From Varanus komodoensis (lineage: Eukaryota > Chordata > Lepidosauria > Squamata > Varanidae), in NCBI RefSeq assembly GCF_004798865.1, contig NW_025335505.1:23601924-23665923 (forward strand): 64,000 bases of DNA. Direction: 5' to 3'. The notes below the pieces were generated by a model. The model did no database searches. It was not told the DNA's origin and saw only the letters and a list, made by a program, of their open reading frames with translations. Below, piece after piece: positions 33,492 to 44,171 of the stretch. The position numbers were made by a program, and so were the translations under genes. The number at the start of each line of letters is the position of its first letter. Positions within the stretch are counted from its first letter, which is position 1.

Positions 33492-33494
33492 AAA

Positions 33495-33515
33495 GTGGTG
33501 GTGGTGGTGGTGGTG
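33495..33515. repeat. (GGT)n microsatellite
   Basis: Seven GGT units directly follow the tail of the 5S-like SINE, a usual position for a microsatellite seeded by a SINE end. Confidence 0.95.
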
Positions 33516-34329
33516 TATTTGGTTTGAGTATTAAAGGTTTGAGTATTATGAGAAAGGGGGGACTTCAGGAATTCAGTCGACCTAGGAAAGACCTGTGAAT
33601 TGTTATTTTTGCAGAGTGCATTTCACGCTGCATGCAGAAAAGACAACAATGTCCATATTTGCAAACTGCATTATCTCACTGAACTAGTCCTTAATTACCA
33701 CTGAGACTCCTACTTTGCCATTCAGCTCAGAGCGTGATGCAGAATAGAAGGAGCACAGTTTTGAAAACTTCAGCCATAATATGTAAATGTAAAGACATTT
33801 CAAAGCTCAGAGAAGCTCCTGGAGAAAACAGAAAATAATGATCATGTCATTTGAAATAGAAAATCCTCATTGGCCTAGAGGACTACATGGAGGTAACTAG
33901 GCTAACAGTCAATGCAGTGAGTCCATCTCACAGAAAACCAACATTTTTCTTCCTTCTCTGAAGTCCAACACAAACTATGGAAAGCAAACTGTGAATATAT
34001 GAAGCAGACTAACTTCTTTTTAGAACTCGCCTAATGTACACAACACATTCTGATAAAAGCCACAATTCATGCAGCAGATAACCAGCTTGCGTTTAAAAGA
34101 GTTTCAAATTCGATTTTTGTCTATCAACCCAATGCTTATCCCATACTCTCATTTTTAGTTTTTGCTCCATGAAAGCTTCTGAAAAACCATTGTCCAAAAT
34201 AAACATGGCTTTAAAAAAGGTCAAGGTTGCATCTATATTATTGTTCTCTTGGACTATTGACACTCATTCTGGTGCTGTTACACACTGCTGGATTGGGACC
34301 AAACTCTAGCTGGTTCTGAGTCCTATTTC
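33516..34329. other. No gene seen
   Basis: A 16-base direct repeat (GGTTTGAGTATTA type) at 33520-33550; otherwise unique AT-rich sequence. Confidence 0.55.
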
Positions 34330-34545
34330 ACAGAAGACTGCTCTCTCTTTGAAGGTGCCCTCTAGCTGATGGCCTCTCTGGTCCAAATATGGTTCAAAGC
34401 GAAAGAGGGAGCCCAGGGGCCTTGAAGTTGCCCATCAACAGTTTGCTCCTGGTCAACAGGTGACTAACCAATTCTACAAATCACCTGGTCACAGTCTCCC
34501 CTGTTCCGCAGAGATGTACTGAGCTTCTATTTAAATTAGAGGTAT
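34330..34545 (+). repeat. P4 unrecognised repeat family, copy C
   Basis: Contains CTCTCTTTGAAGGTGCCCTC and GAAGTTGCCCATCAACAG, then ATCACCTGGTCACAGTC and a TCTATTTAAATTAG tail like that of copy B. Confidence 0.5.
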
Positions 34546-35610
34546 TATTCCAAAATTTCTAACTATACATATGCAGTAGCAGAAGTACACTTCAGCGTAT
34601 CCTCATGTAACCTCTGTTCTGGTGAAGCTCTGGCCATTCCATGTGACCGGCAGTGCTGGTCCCTGCTTGTTTCATCCCCTCCTTGCTTCTGCAATGCATG
34701 TTACAAGAGAGATAGGGTAGCTTCACATGAGGTACCAGATGCTCCATTTCCAATTGTCACACTTGTTTTAGCACTTTGAACCCCTTTCACATGCCAGATA
34801 AGTGTGATGATGATGAATAAATCAACAAGTTAAACCTCTCAAGTGTCCTTCATGGTAGGGAGAGTGACCCACATTGTTCTATTTTTATTCACTACCTCAT
34901 TAATTATGAACTTTAAAAAACGCTGTTGTTCAGCTTTCTGATTATTCCTGTGCTTGGAGAATGGACAAAGCTTGATGCTCATGACCCATGAAGGACATCT
35001 GCGAGTAGACAGCAAGTCTAGAAAGTAAGGATTTTTCAAAGGGTGGAGACTGGAACAAAGACATTGCAATAGAAGTGAGAACATTTTACAATCAGGAAAT
35101 GTTGGTGGCTCTATCCAAAACTACATTAAGAATAATAAAATAATAACAACACTCCAGTGCACAGCTGAACAAAGGTTATTCAGAGGTAAGGCATTTTAAA
35201 GAGGGCAACACATTTTTTTCAGTGCTTTCCCCCCTCTGCTCCTCCTTCCTGTTACTCAGCCACATTCTGCATTGTGTTCTCCATACAAGGCACAAAGGAA
35301 ACACAGCTCAGTAAAATTAGAGGTAAAACTTGATGCACTATTGACCTTTTCCTCATATGCCTGGTTTGCCAAGGCTTACCTGAACCCTGACACAGAAAGC
35401 AAAAGAAATTACACAGAAGTGAAGGAACTAGACGGGCATACCAAATTTTATAATCAGAGGCTTTTCTCATGTGAAGCAGCTTTTAACCTTGAGGAAGATA
35501 CTTCATATGTTACTTCTGATTTTTAAAAGTTTCCAAGGATATTCTAAGCAGTGTTACTTACAATTTCCTTCTTATCATTTATTTGATATGATTAACAATT
35601 AGATATCTTA
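34546..35610. other. No gene seen
   Basis: An 84-codon plus frame and a 72-codon minus frame overlap at 35252-35526; neither is recognised nor splice-bounded. Confidence 0.5.
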
Positions 35611-35672
35611 GGTGCAATGAAATTCTATGCATATTTACTCAATGGTAAGTCCTATTAGGGTAAGTCCCATCA
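35611..35672. repeat. P2 palindromic repeat, partial
   Basis: GGTGCAATGAAATTCTATGC, ATATTTACTCAATGGTAAGT and CCTATTAGGGTAAGTCCCAT; the right arm is cut short. Confidence 0.5.
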
Positions 35673-35858
35673 ACCCCAGGGGATCGCCTCCTATAGCCCT
35701 GTTTACAGTATCTGTTTCCCTGGAAATGAGTCCTGAATCCATTTCAATTCCCAATTCTCTTACAAGTTTGAGAAGTGAAGTAGGGAAGTTTCAAATATTA
35801 GACTGTTGCCCTGTGGGGAAATGATCTCCCTGAAGGAAAATGATGCTAGTAACTTGCT

Positions 35859-36380
35859 CATAGGTTCATAGAACAGCAGGGTTGGAAGGGGCCAAGAAGG
35901 CCATCCGATCCAACCCCCTGATGGTGCAGGATGCCAAGTCACACCATCCCACTCAGATGAATGTCCAGTTTCATTCTGAGTGTGGGAAAGCCCATGACCT
36001 TTTTGGCAACTGGTTCCATTGTCATATTGCTCTGACAGTTAGGAAGTTTTCCTGGTATCTAACCTGTATCTGGTATACCATAGTTCAAGTTCATTGTTCT
36101 GTGTCCTACGCTGAGGGATGACTGAGAAGGGGGCTTTTCCTTCATCTTTGTGGCAGCCCTTGAAGTACTTGTAGAGTGCTACCATATCCCCTTCTTTTCT
36201 TGAGGCTGAACATGCCCAGCTCTCTCAGTCTCTCATCATAAGTTTTGAGACCCTGGATCATCTTTGTTGCCTTTCTTTGAACCCTTTCTAGATTTTCTGC
36301 ATCTTCTAAAAATCTGGGTTCCCAGAACTGAACACAGTATTCCAGGAGAGGCCTGACTAGTGCATAGTAAGTGGGCACAA
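35859..36380 (-). mobile_element. CR1 LINE, ORF2 C-terminal part and 3' tail, minus strand
   Basis: The 3' end lies at the left: CATAGGTTCATAGAACAGCA then GGGTTGGAAGGGGCC and CCGATCCAACCCCCTG are the reverse of the CR1 tail. At 36142-36378 the minus strand encodes YALVRPLLEYCVQFWEP, then LERVQRKATKMIQGL and ERLRELGMFSLKKRRGY, the diagnostic CR1 reverse-transcriptase thumb region. The arrangement is collinear, so this is one 5'-truncated or interrupted copy of about 520 bases. Confidence 0.9.
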
Positions 36381-36767
36381 GTAGTTGGTTGTATCCAGAG
36401 TAGGGTTTGGCTGGAGGGGCAGAGGCTTGAGCAGTATGAGGGGTGACACAGGGGACTGTGGGGCAATGTCTATTCCCTTGACCTTTCCTCCAGTGGGGAG
36501 CTTCTGCTGGAATCCCTTCTGTTCATGTGATGGCCATCTTGGTTCCAAGCCAATCTTTGGAATTGGACATGAAGCTTTTTCTTTTTCTGTTGTGAATACT
36601 AGTAGCAGAAACCCATACAGAAGTATGGTCTACTGAGTTCAGTGGGACTTCCTCCTAGGCAAGTGTGCAGGCCACTTAGGTCTTGGCCAGCTGACACTGA
36701 CTTGGGGCCAATATGTATATAGCCACAGAGAACCATGAATATCTTGGGAGTAAGCCAAGGTAGTGTT
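36381..36767. other. Unassigned sequence between two CR1 pieces
   Basis: About 387 bases separate the CR1 pieces, close to the length the missing palm region would have. The minus-strand translation here shows no CR1 palm motifs. A palindromic repeat copy sits at 36591-36672. No gene is seen. Confidence 0.5.
36591..36672. repeat. P2 palindromic repeat between CR1 pieces
   Basis: CTACTGAGTTCAGTGGGACT and TCCTCCTAGGCAAGTGTGCA are the centre and right arm of P2; the left arm is worn. Confidence 0.5.
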
Positions 36768-37450
36768 CACTCATAATACCAGCTCATTTATGAAGAGGTC
36801 AAATAGCATAGGGCCAAGTACCAATCTTGAAGGACCATATTTCTTACTTCCCCACATTGTCCTGTTGTTCTGTCTGCTACCATAAGGAGGACCCATCCTC
36901 TTATTTCAGAAAATAACCATGCTTTATTCAGCAGCCTTTGGTGAGGGACCACCTCAAAAGCTCCCTAAGACCATGGCATGTGCACCAAACCACACCTCTC
37001 TGCATGGATGCGGACACTGTCAAACAACTCCCAAAAGTTGTTTGTTTTATCATCATGAAACTTCCCTTTGTAAAAGCCATTATGCTTTTTTCCACAACAC
37101 AGCTTATTCTTCTCTGTGCTTCATTCTAGCTTTAATCATGCTTTTTTTACCCAGAAGAGAAGCTAAGGTAACTAGCCTGTAATTTCTTCAATCTTTTTTA
37201 TACTATTACATTGGACTAATAAATTAGTCTTTTCCAGTACCAGAGTACAGATGCTTATTTTAGAGAAAAGTTGCATATTTTTGTTAGAAGATTAGCAATT
37301 TTACATAAGTTCTTTAAGAATTCTCAGGTGGGTGCTATCCAGAACTAGTGATTTATTAGTTTTTAATTTGTAGGCAAGCCCTGAAACATCTCTTTATGTC
37401 ACCTCTATTTGATTCAGTTTTTCAGATGTATCCCTTGAAATTATTTTAAT
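36768..37450 (-). mobile_element. CR1/L3-like LINE, central reverse-transcriptase region
   Basis: On the minus strand, just right of 36768, the translation VLGPMLFDLFINEL matches the conserved stretch that follows the PQGSVLGP motif of CR1-clade reverse transcriptases. Farther upstream the same strand gives a worn version of the finger region (NKSLVLDSTHLRILKELM, compare DKSPGPDGIHPRVLKEL). Many stops and frame changes make this an old copy. The palm segment with the YADD/FADD box, which should lie between this piece and 35859-36380, is not recognisable. The two pieces may come from one element whose middle was replaced, or from two copies. Confidence 0.75.
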
Positions 37451-37548
37451 AAGCCTAAGGCTAAATTCTGAACCACATTCATATGGGAGCAATGCCAAAT
37501 GAATTCACTGAGATGACTAAACATGTACAGGATCAAGCTAGAAGAGGA

Positions 37549-37615
37549 TGATGGTGGTGGTGGTGATTTATTAGATGTTTTCCTCAAAAAAGGGCTCAAG
37601 ATGTGGTACACAAGC
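37549..37615 (-). mobile_element. Possible L2-type tail with (GGT)n
   Basis: A GATGGTGGTGGTGGTGATTT start followed by GGGCTCAAGATGTGGTACAC resembles reversed L2-type tails in this window. The match is short. Confidence 0.35.
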
Positions 37616-37965
37616 TGGATTCCATTTGGGTCGACTGTTTGATTTGGATTTATGCAGGGGAAGCGGGTGACTCTGTCAGTGGGAATCCTTATCCATCATA
37701 GTATTTATTCCAAGCTTTATAGGAGCTATCCATGGTGCTCCATGATAGTAAACGCATTTGGGGGTTGGCATCTGGCATGATGGATGACTCTTATAAAGCT
37801 CAGAATAAAAGCTTCAATGAATAACAAGGCAGTCACTCCCTCATTTGGGCTTAGGCATCTTAGACATGTTTGCCCTTCCTGTGAAAGGTTCTCTGTTATC
37901 CATGCTTCTGCTAGATGTACAGGTGGCTTTGTTGGGAAGGACTGCCTTTTTCAGCCTGGGCTAGT

Positions 37966-38060
37966 ATCAATCAATCAATCAGTCAATCAATCTGTACATT
38001 ACTTTTCCATAGTGTATGCTCAAAACACTTCACAAGAAAGCTTTATGAAAAAGCAATACA
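37966..38060 (-). mobile_element. Possible L2-type tail with (AATC)n
   Basis: A TCAATCAATCAATCAGTCAA repeat followed by TACATTACTTTTCCATAG and AAAACACTTCACAAGAAAGC looks like a reversed LINE tail beginning in a simple repeat. Family assignment is uncertain. Confidence 0.35.
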
Positions 38061-39021
38061 TTCTAGAACACATTAAAGAAAATACAAGCATGCCATAATA
38101 AACATAATAAATCATCAACAGCTGAATAATTAATACTTAACGATCAACAAAAACCAAGTAAAAGTCTCAGTCCCAGCTTTGCAGACTAGCAGTTGAGTAT
38201 GGCATTTTAAATAGATTCAGAGGGAAGCAGGCCATTTGTTAATCCCAGATGTTAGTTGGAACATGATAAAACACCCTCTGGCCTAGAGGACAAGTGAAAG
38301 AAGTAGGTACCAGTAGGGATGTACATATTTTGTTAATTCCATCCCGTCTGTCTTTCATGGATCATCAAGCATGTTTTGTTCCAACATCCATTCACTAAGG
38401 GACTGTACAAGATTTTGTTCCACAGGCACAAGTTCACATTAGCACAAGTATGAATTTATAGAAATCAACCCTGAAACAAAAGCAAAGCAAAGCAAAACAC
38501 AGAATCTGAACCACTTGGGGGAAAAACTTTCTCTATTGCAAGATCTATAAGTCAGATCCACAGGAATTCAAACTCATTTGCATCTGATGTGGGTTTCTCT
38601 GACATCTGTGGGTAGCAGAGACCTCTCCCCTGGTGATGGTGTTGGACTTTTCCTGCTGAAATTGGACCTTTCCAATGTCATTCAGGACTAGTAACCTGAA
38701 CTCTACATAGTTCTACATACCCCAAGATTAGATCACTACAATATAGAAAGTGTTTAGAAACTGCAAATGGTTGCTAGTTCATGTCCAGATGCAGTTCATG
38801 GTGATGGTTTTAATTTTTAGATCCCTAAATGGCTTGGAACATGGAAACCACAAGGATGGTTTCCTTCCCCTTTTTCTTCCTGCATGCTGCATCATCTGAA
38901 CCCTCACACCTGATCCTTTGACTATCTGATATTCAGCAAGTAGTAAGGCCATTTCGGCCTGCCCAAGTTCTCCAGCAATGGGTGTTCATAAGCATTCTGC
39001 CTTTGGTACAGGAGGTATCAG
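38061..39021. other. No gene seen
   Basis: TAGGGATGTAC at 38314 resembles the TIR of the hAT-like element at 43664, but no partner end was found. Confidence 0.45.
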
Positions 39022-39195
39022 GACTAGTAACCATTGATAGACTTCTCATTCATGAATTTGTCCAATCGCCTTTTAAGACCATCCAAACTGGTGGCCATCA
39101 CTACATCCTGAGGAAGTGAATTCAACAATTTAACTATGCACTGTGTGACGTAGTTTTTCCTTTTATTCATCTGGAATCTCCCACCAATCAGCTTC
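39022..39195 (-). mobile_element. CR1-clade LINE, ORF2 C-terminus (outer element, right part)
   Basis: The minus strand encodes KLIGGRFQMNKRKNYVTQ, then LLNSLPQDVVMATSLDG and LKRRLDKFMNEKS, the C-terminal end of a CR1/L3-type ORF2. The frame is open across about 50 codons. The element is interrupted at 39195 by another CR1 and resumes at about 39428. Confidence 0.88.
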
Positions 39196-39427
39196 TAAGT
39201 CATCTCAGAGTTCAGGACACAGAAGAATAGGCTTAAGTTAGGGGAATCCAGAAAATATCCCAGACCATTAGATCAATACACAAATGGAACCATTTACCCA
39301 GGGAGGCTGTGGGCTCTCCCACACTGGAGACATTCAAAATGCTTTAACTTGGAGTTTGGCATTCAGCAGGGCGTTGGATCCAATGGTCTTCTGAGCCCCT
39401 TCCAACTCTACTATTGTATGATTCCAT
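39196..39427 (+). mobile_element. CR1 LINE 3' end inserted in an older CR1
   Basis: Reads CATTTACCCAGGGAGGCTGT, CACACTGGAGACATTCAAAA and GGCGTTGGATCCAATGG, ending with CTACTATTGTATGATTCCAT, a CR1 3' end on the plus strand. It resembles the copy at 21978-22336. It interrupts a minus-strand CR1 whose sequence matches the family on both sides, so it is the younger insertion. Confidence 0.85.
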
Positions 39428-39540
39428 GGGATGACCCTGGGATCTAGCATTATGAGAGAAGGGGGAAACGTCTGAACCTTTCACTAAGTGATCTGGTTCT
39501 CCATACTATGTAGCTTCTCTAAGTCCTCATATTGGACCAT
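39428..39540 (-). mobile_element. CR1-clade LINE (outer element, left-over 5' part)
   Basis: GGATGACCCTGGGATCTAGC followed by ATTATGAGAGAAGG is the expected continuation, in reverse, of the ORF2 C-terminal segment at 39022-39195 (the part that encodes the HNTRTRGHP-type motif in the family). It becomes unrecognisable after about 39540. Confidence 0.75.
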
Positions 39541-39644
39541 CCCTGTTTTAATAGGTTGGTTAATATCTGGACAAAATTACTGCCAACTTCTATGATTTCC
39601 AGAGATTGCTGCTCGTGAAGGATGCCATTAGCTTAGGCTCTATA

Positions 39645-39752
39645 GCAGCCTTCCCAACCTGGTTCCCCACTGATGTGTTGGACTACCTGACAATTAACCA
39701 CGTTAGCTGAATTTGGTGGTAGTTACAGTCCAGTGCTTCTCAAAGGCACCAA
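39645..39752. repeat. P1 palindromic repeat, near-full
   Basis: Left arm AGCAGCCTTCCCAACCTGGT and TGTGTTGGACTAC; right arm GGTAGTTACAGTCCAGTGCT and CAAAGGCACC. It lies just right of the nested CR1 pair. Confidence 0.65.
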
Positions 39753-41029
39753 ATTATGGAACTCTGTCCCAGAGACAACAAATGTGCAGTGTTAAAACAC
39801 TGATAGGCTAGTGGTGGTATTTGTTGTAGAAGCTTCTTAATGCCAGCAATAAACATGACAGCAATGAAAAAATTTCTGGCTTCAACACAGAAGACCTGTC
39901 TGAATTTCAATTGGCTCCCTATAGTGAACCAGCTATTTCCTTTCTTTCTTCAAGTAAGTGAAACAGTTCTGTTGCTTCTCTGAATAGCGAACAGCATGAG
40001 TGACCTTCAGTGTTGCCACTGAAAACTGACACAAGAGCATCTTGCTGCTTATCCATATTAAATAAAATGATCCATCCTGCTCATGATCTCATCATCACTA
40101 GGTCCATGCGCCCGGAACTGCCAGGGAATTGGTCTTCTACCCTATGCAAAAACTGACAGAGACACCCACCCCCGCCCCATTTCCTTACTCTGCTTTTTCC
40201 TCTTTGATTAACTTTGGACCAGATGGCCAGTCCCCAGTCTCCCAGCATGCCTTTGACTGACAGGAGCCTTTGATAAACCTCAGAAGAATGGAGTCATCTC
40301 CAGGTCACCTCCTCTGCCTGGCCTTTAACATCCCACACATACCACCATTATCTGCTGAATAGGAGACAAAGGAAATTAGCTCCAATTCCCTATCATCCCT
40401 ATTATTTCTACACTGCTTTAAACAAGGAAGCAATGAGATGCCCTTCACTTTCCTTGGAAAGGTACAAATGTCAGCTGTTAAGAAATGCAAACAAGCAGTT
40501 TCCCATGTTAATGGATGGGCTCTTATTGTAAAGACATCAAGTGGTAAAAGTGGATTTGTTCTCTGTCTGCCTGGAAAAAGCTCAGTGCTCTTTGAAATAG
40601 TTCTTTAGCCATGTTTTATTTTTGGTAGGGCAGCTTGGGCCTGAAAAAGAATAATGTGATTTGTTCTTGCCCCATATAGTAATTGATTCTTAGTGTAAAG
40701 AGTGATCATCTTGAATCCAAATATTTGAATTTGTAGAACTTATGGTGGCTTTTGGCACTAAATAAATTGCCCACACTTTGTTCACCAGCATCTGAGTGAG
40801 TCTGTAGTTGGCATAATGCCTTATAATGGTCTTCCACAGTGAGCATTAAGTGCTAAATAAAAGATTCTAATAACGAATTAAAATGGTACAGTTATCTTCA
40901 TTCTCATGTGAGCTGTGCCTGTGTCACTTACTTAAAATTTGTACTATGTAGAAAAGAGTTATGTCATCACCAAAATACACCAACGTCTAGCTAGAAATGA
41001 CGCTGAATTCTAGAAAAGCTAATCTTGTC
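39753..41029. other. No gene seen
   Basis: Unique sequence without a supported feature. Confidence 0.55.
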
Positions 41030-41346
41030 TGCAGACTCCGGACGGTCTGCCACTGCAGATTTGCCTGACGATTCTCGAGGGAACCTTAGGTTCTTTGGAA
41101 TGATCTGCAAACCTACAAGCCCCTGGAAGGAAGGAGAGCAGAGCTAGACATGATGGCAGTGGAGCAGCTGGTTTCCATCTGGATCTTCCACAGTCACATG
41201 CAAACAGGGATGCTGGGTTGCTTTACAAAGCAAAACCGATGGGCAACTGTAGCTGGGCCTGCACCTGAGAGAATGAGCGCTCCTGAATCCCTCAAAAAAG
41301 AGGTCGAAAGAGGGCTCTGATTTGCATAGTTTTTGCATATGCTAAT
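41030..41346. promoter_or_regulatory. CpG-bearing unique segment with paired octamer-like sites
   Basis: About eight CpGs lie in 41037-41306, well above the surroundings. At the right edge ATTTGCAT (41320-41327) is an exact POU octamer core, followed at 41333-41346 by TTGCATATGCTAAT, two overlapping octamer-like halves. It could be an enhancer or a decayed exon; nothing proves activity. Confidence 0.3.
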
Positions 41347-41414
41347 ATGAATGTGTGGCTGTAGTTTTAGAAAGAATGACTATATTTTAAAAAGAAATGG
41401 AGTACTATAGATGA

Positions 41415-41625
41415 GAGTGACCAGCTGACCTGCCTGCCCTGCTCAGTCTGCTGTTCGTGTCCTTCTGGTGGATAACTTGCAGGGCCAGCCTTTCCTTTTG
41501 CTTTTGGTTCTTTATCTTCAGACTAGACTTGCTCCGGCCTTTAAATTGAAGATGCTTTCAAAACAGAGGATGGTCTTCAAGCAGAGGGCTCTTCCGTGTC
41601 TAAGAGGACCCATGGCTACCCCATG
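41415..41625 (-). repeat. P4 unrecognised repeat family, copy E, inverted
   Basis: On the minus strand it reads CCCTCTGCTTGAAGACCATC then CTCTGTTTTGAAAGC, GATAAAGAACCAAAAG and finally CAGGTCAGCTGGTCACTCTC, the same order as copy B. Confidence 0.45.
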
Positions 41626-42261
41626 TGTTTTGCCTCCATTGCTCTGGGTACTTTTGTTTCTAGTTTCCCAGTTTTTACCTCCCTATGCTGCTGATTATCA
41701 ACCCAATTCTGAGCTGACCTCACTATGGAGTACAGTGAGCCCCACATTCAGATAACAAATTTGAGCTTGTTAGGCAACAGCTTTCAAAATAGCATTAGCT
41801 TCCATGGTCGAAATCCTCCAAGTCCCACAGCCATCCTCTTCCATAGGATGTCAGCTCTGATTCTCTTTCCTTCTATATTGAAGACCCCCATCTTTTTGGG
41901 AACGGAGCCTTCCCAAAAAGAGGGAAGGAAGAAGTGGGACTTGGCCACAAGGTGAAAATTAAGGCTGATTGACAAGTGGAGATCATGGAGGAGAGGCATC
42001 TGCATCCTCTGTCTAATCAGAACCTCTTGGAATGTTGCATCTAGACAATATTGTTCCAGACTTGCTCAACAGTTAGGAAAATCTGCTGCAATTAGTCAGA
42101 ATAAGGCAGCTTCCTGGGACTGTTTATACATGCCATGAAAAGGCACTGGTTACTGTAGGTTTTAGGTTATTGTCACTTTGGCTTTCACTATTATTGTTCT
42201 TGTATTTTTCCTGCCAGGGAAGGGGACAGGTACTCTGTTCCTTGGATGTAATGCACCCCGA

Positions 42262-42276
42262 TGTGTGTGTGTGTGT
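42262..42276. repeat. Short (TG)n
   Basis: Seven units. Confidence 0.9.
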
Positions 42277-42997
42277 ACACTCAGGCAGCAAAAAGGCTTG
42301 GTGATAAGGACAAGGATTGTGCAACAAGAAGAAGGGGGCCTCTTTCTGAAACGTGCTCTTCTCTTTCAATAGGCTGATTAGCAAAATGGAGAGAGGCAAA
42401 CTTCTTCAAGTTGTTACCCTGACGAAAGTACCTTCTATAGGCATCACCTTGACTGGTTGGTCACTTTTGCAGTAATGGTTAAAGAGGCCCCAAAGAACAG
42501 GTGTAATTTTGTGGTTGGTAATTTAAGCAAAAAGCATAAGAAACCCAAGCCTTATTACTGACTGTCTGCAACTGAAAGCTCAGGAGTTATACCACTTCCT
42601 CTTGCTCTTAAGCTGGCCATGGCAAAGCATGCGATTGAATATTTTGAACAAAGCTGACTATGAAAACGACAAAGAAGGTAGGGTTTCCAGAGAACCATGA
42701 AAGGAACAGAAAAAAAAAGAAAGAAAGTCCTGTATTATATTTTAAAGGTATATTTGAAAGAGTGATTTTTTTCAATTTTTATTTTTTATTTTTTAAAAAA
42801 CCTGCTTTCAAATCCCCAGGGACTTTCCAATTTATCAAGAGAGACACATTCTTCCTAATGAAAGGTTACTGACCTTCATGAATGTGACAGTTCAATTACA
42901 GCCCATTCATATGCAGAACAGCCGTTGATAAAGGATTTAGAAAATGTGACTTGCATAGCAAAAGGGGTGGGGGGAGAAAAAAGAAAGATGCCTGGGA

Positions 42998-42998
<1 letters not shown>

Positions 42999-43041
<43 letters not shown>
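42999..43041. repeat. (TG)n microsatellite
   Basis: About 21 uninterrupted units. Confidence 0.97.
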
Positions 43042-43043
<2 letters not shown>

Positions 43044-43663
43044 TGAATTAGGAATTATAAATAAGATTCACTCAGGTGGTAGGTGGAACCTTTTTCTCTT
43101 TCTTTTGGCCCAGCAACCTATTAGATTTGCTTCAGTGAATGCATTGACTTTTTCCCTCTTCTTTTTTTCCTGCTAATATTCCTGTCTTTTTAATCCTCTG
43201 AACTACTAAACCTAACAAATCATAAAGCCCTTGGGGTGCTCAGATGCATGGCTTCAAACCATTTTCCCCTTTCTGACTGGCAGTGAAAGCTGGACTTGGT
43301 ACTAATGTTATTTTAAATGTTTTGGTAATATTTAAACTCTTAAATGAATGGAAACTTTGTAATGCAGCGGATCACCATGCTAGCATGCACATACGTGAAA
43401 GATCATATTTAGCATCCTCTGAACTTCCACATAGCACACATTTAACAATAAACCAAAATCATTGTTTGGCCTTTCTAGTCTGTTACTATCCAGATCAGAT
43501 TTTTGACTGGACTAGCTGGAGCCAAGCATTCCAGATGCAGGGAAGATGCTTAAATTACCACAATGCCAGGTGATATTAACATGTAACTTCAGGTAAGAGC
43601 AATGGGGGATGTTTCAAAACAATTGCAAGGACCAAACCACCAAACAAGCCAGTTCCTTTGAAA

Positions 43664-44171
43664 TAGGGATGTGCCAAGCCTCTCTGGAACCCTGGGCACA
43701 CCTGACCATCCAACTTCTTCCAGCATTTGTCCCTCTTTAAGCAACAGAGCCGAGCCCAGAAGAGCCACGAGTATTTGCAGACCCACAACTGCATATCTGA
43801 GAACCGGCCACCATTCCCAGTGGCCAACCTTCTTCCCCACTGCTGCTGCCAGTAGCGGCGGTACAGTGTGGAATAGTTAATTTATCTTATTTTATTGTAG
43901 CTTGAAATAATGTTGTAAGCAGTCCAGAGACGACAGTGATGGATGGCATACAATTTTTTAAATAAATAAAATGAGGAAAAGGGGCGCAGCAAGTGAATGC
44001 ACCAGTCTCCATTCCAGGCGGCCCATCATGGCGCAGTTTGCACAGCATGTGAGCCCCCCATGAACCCTGACACACCCTCCAGGAACTCAGGCTCTGGTCC
44101 ATTACAAAGCAGACCGGAGTCCAGGAAGCCAAAACAAGGGAATCTGGCTGACCATTCCTCACACATCCCTA
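43664..44171. mobile_element. Candidate hAT-like element with 10-bp terminal inverted repeats
   Basis: TAGGGATGTG (43664-43673) is exactly inverted as CACATCCCTA (44162-44171). The outside 8-mers CTTTGAAA and CTTTGGCA agree at six of eight positions, as a worn 8-bp hAT target duplication would. The TIRs do not extend further. Inside lies an L2-type tail (43885-43973). No transposase is seen. A 10-bp match over 500 bases can be chance, so this is a candidate. Confidence 0.4.
43885..43973 (+). mobile_element. L2-type 3' tail
   Basis: ATTGTAGCTTGAAATAATGT, TGTAAGCAGTCCAGAGACG, then GATGGCATACAATTTTTTAA and AATAAATAAAATG is a worn L2 tail ending in an A-rich simple repeat. It lies inside the candidate hAT-like element at 43664-44171 and so would be the younger of the two. 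Confidence 0.6.

Larger units (their letters stand above)
41626..43663. other. No gene seen
   Basis: Contains two (TG)n tracts; otherwise unique AT-rich sequence. Confidence 0.55.

Noticed and set aside
36142-36378. Host-gene reading of the ALVRPLLEYC frame
   Set aside because: It is the CR1 LINE reverse transcriptase, not a host gene.
37021-37044. 9-bp hairpin CAAACAACT/AGTTGTTTG
   Set aside because: Lies within the worn CR1 and is short enough to be chance.
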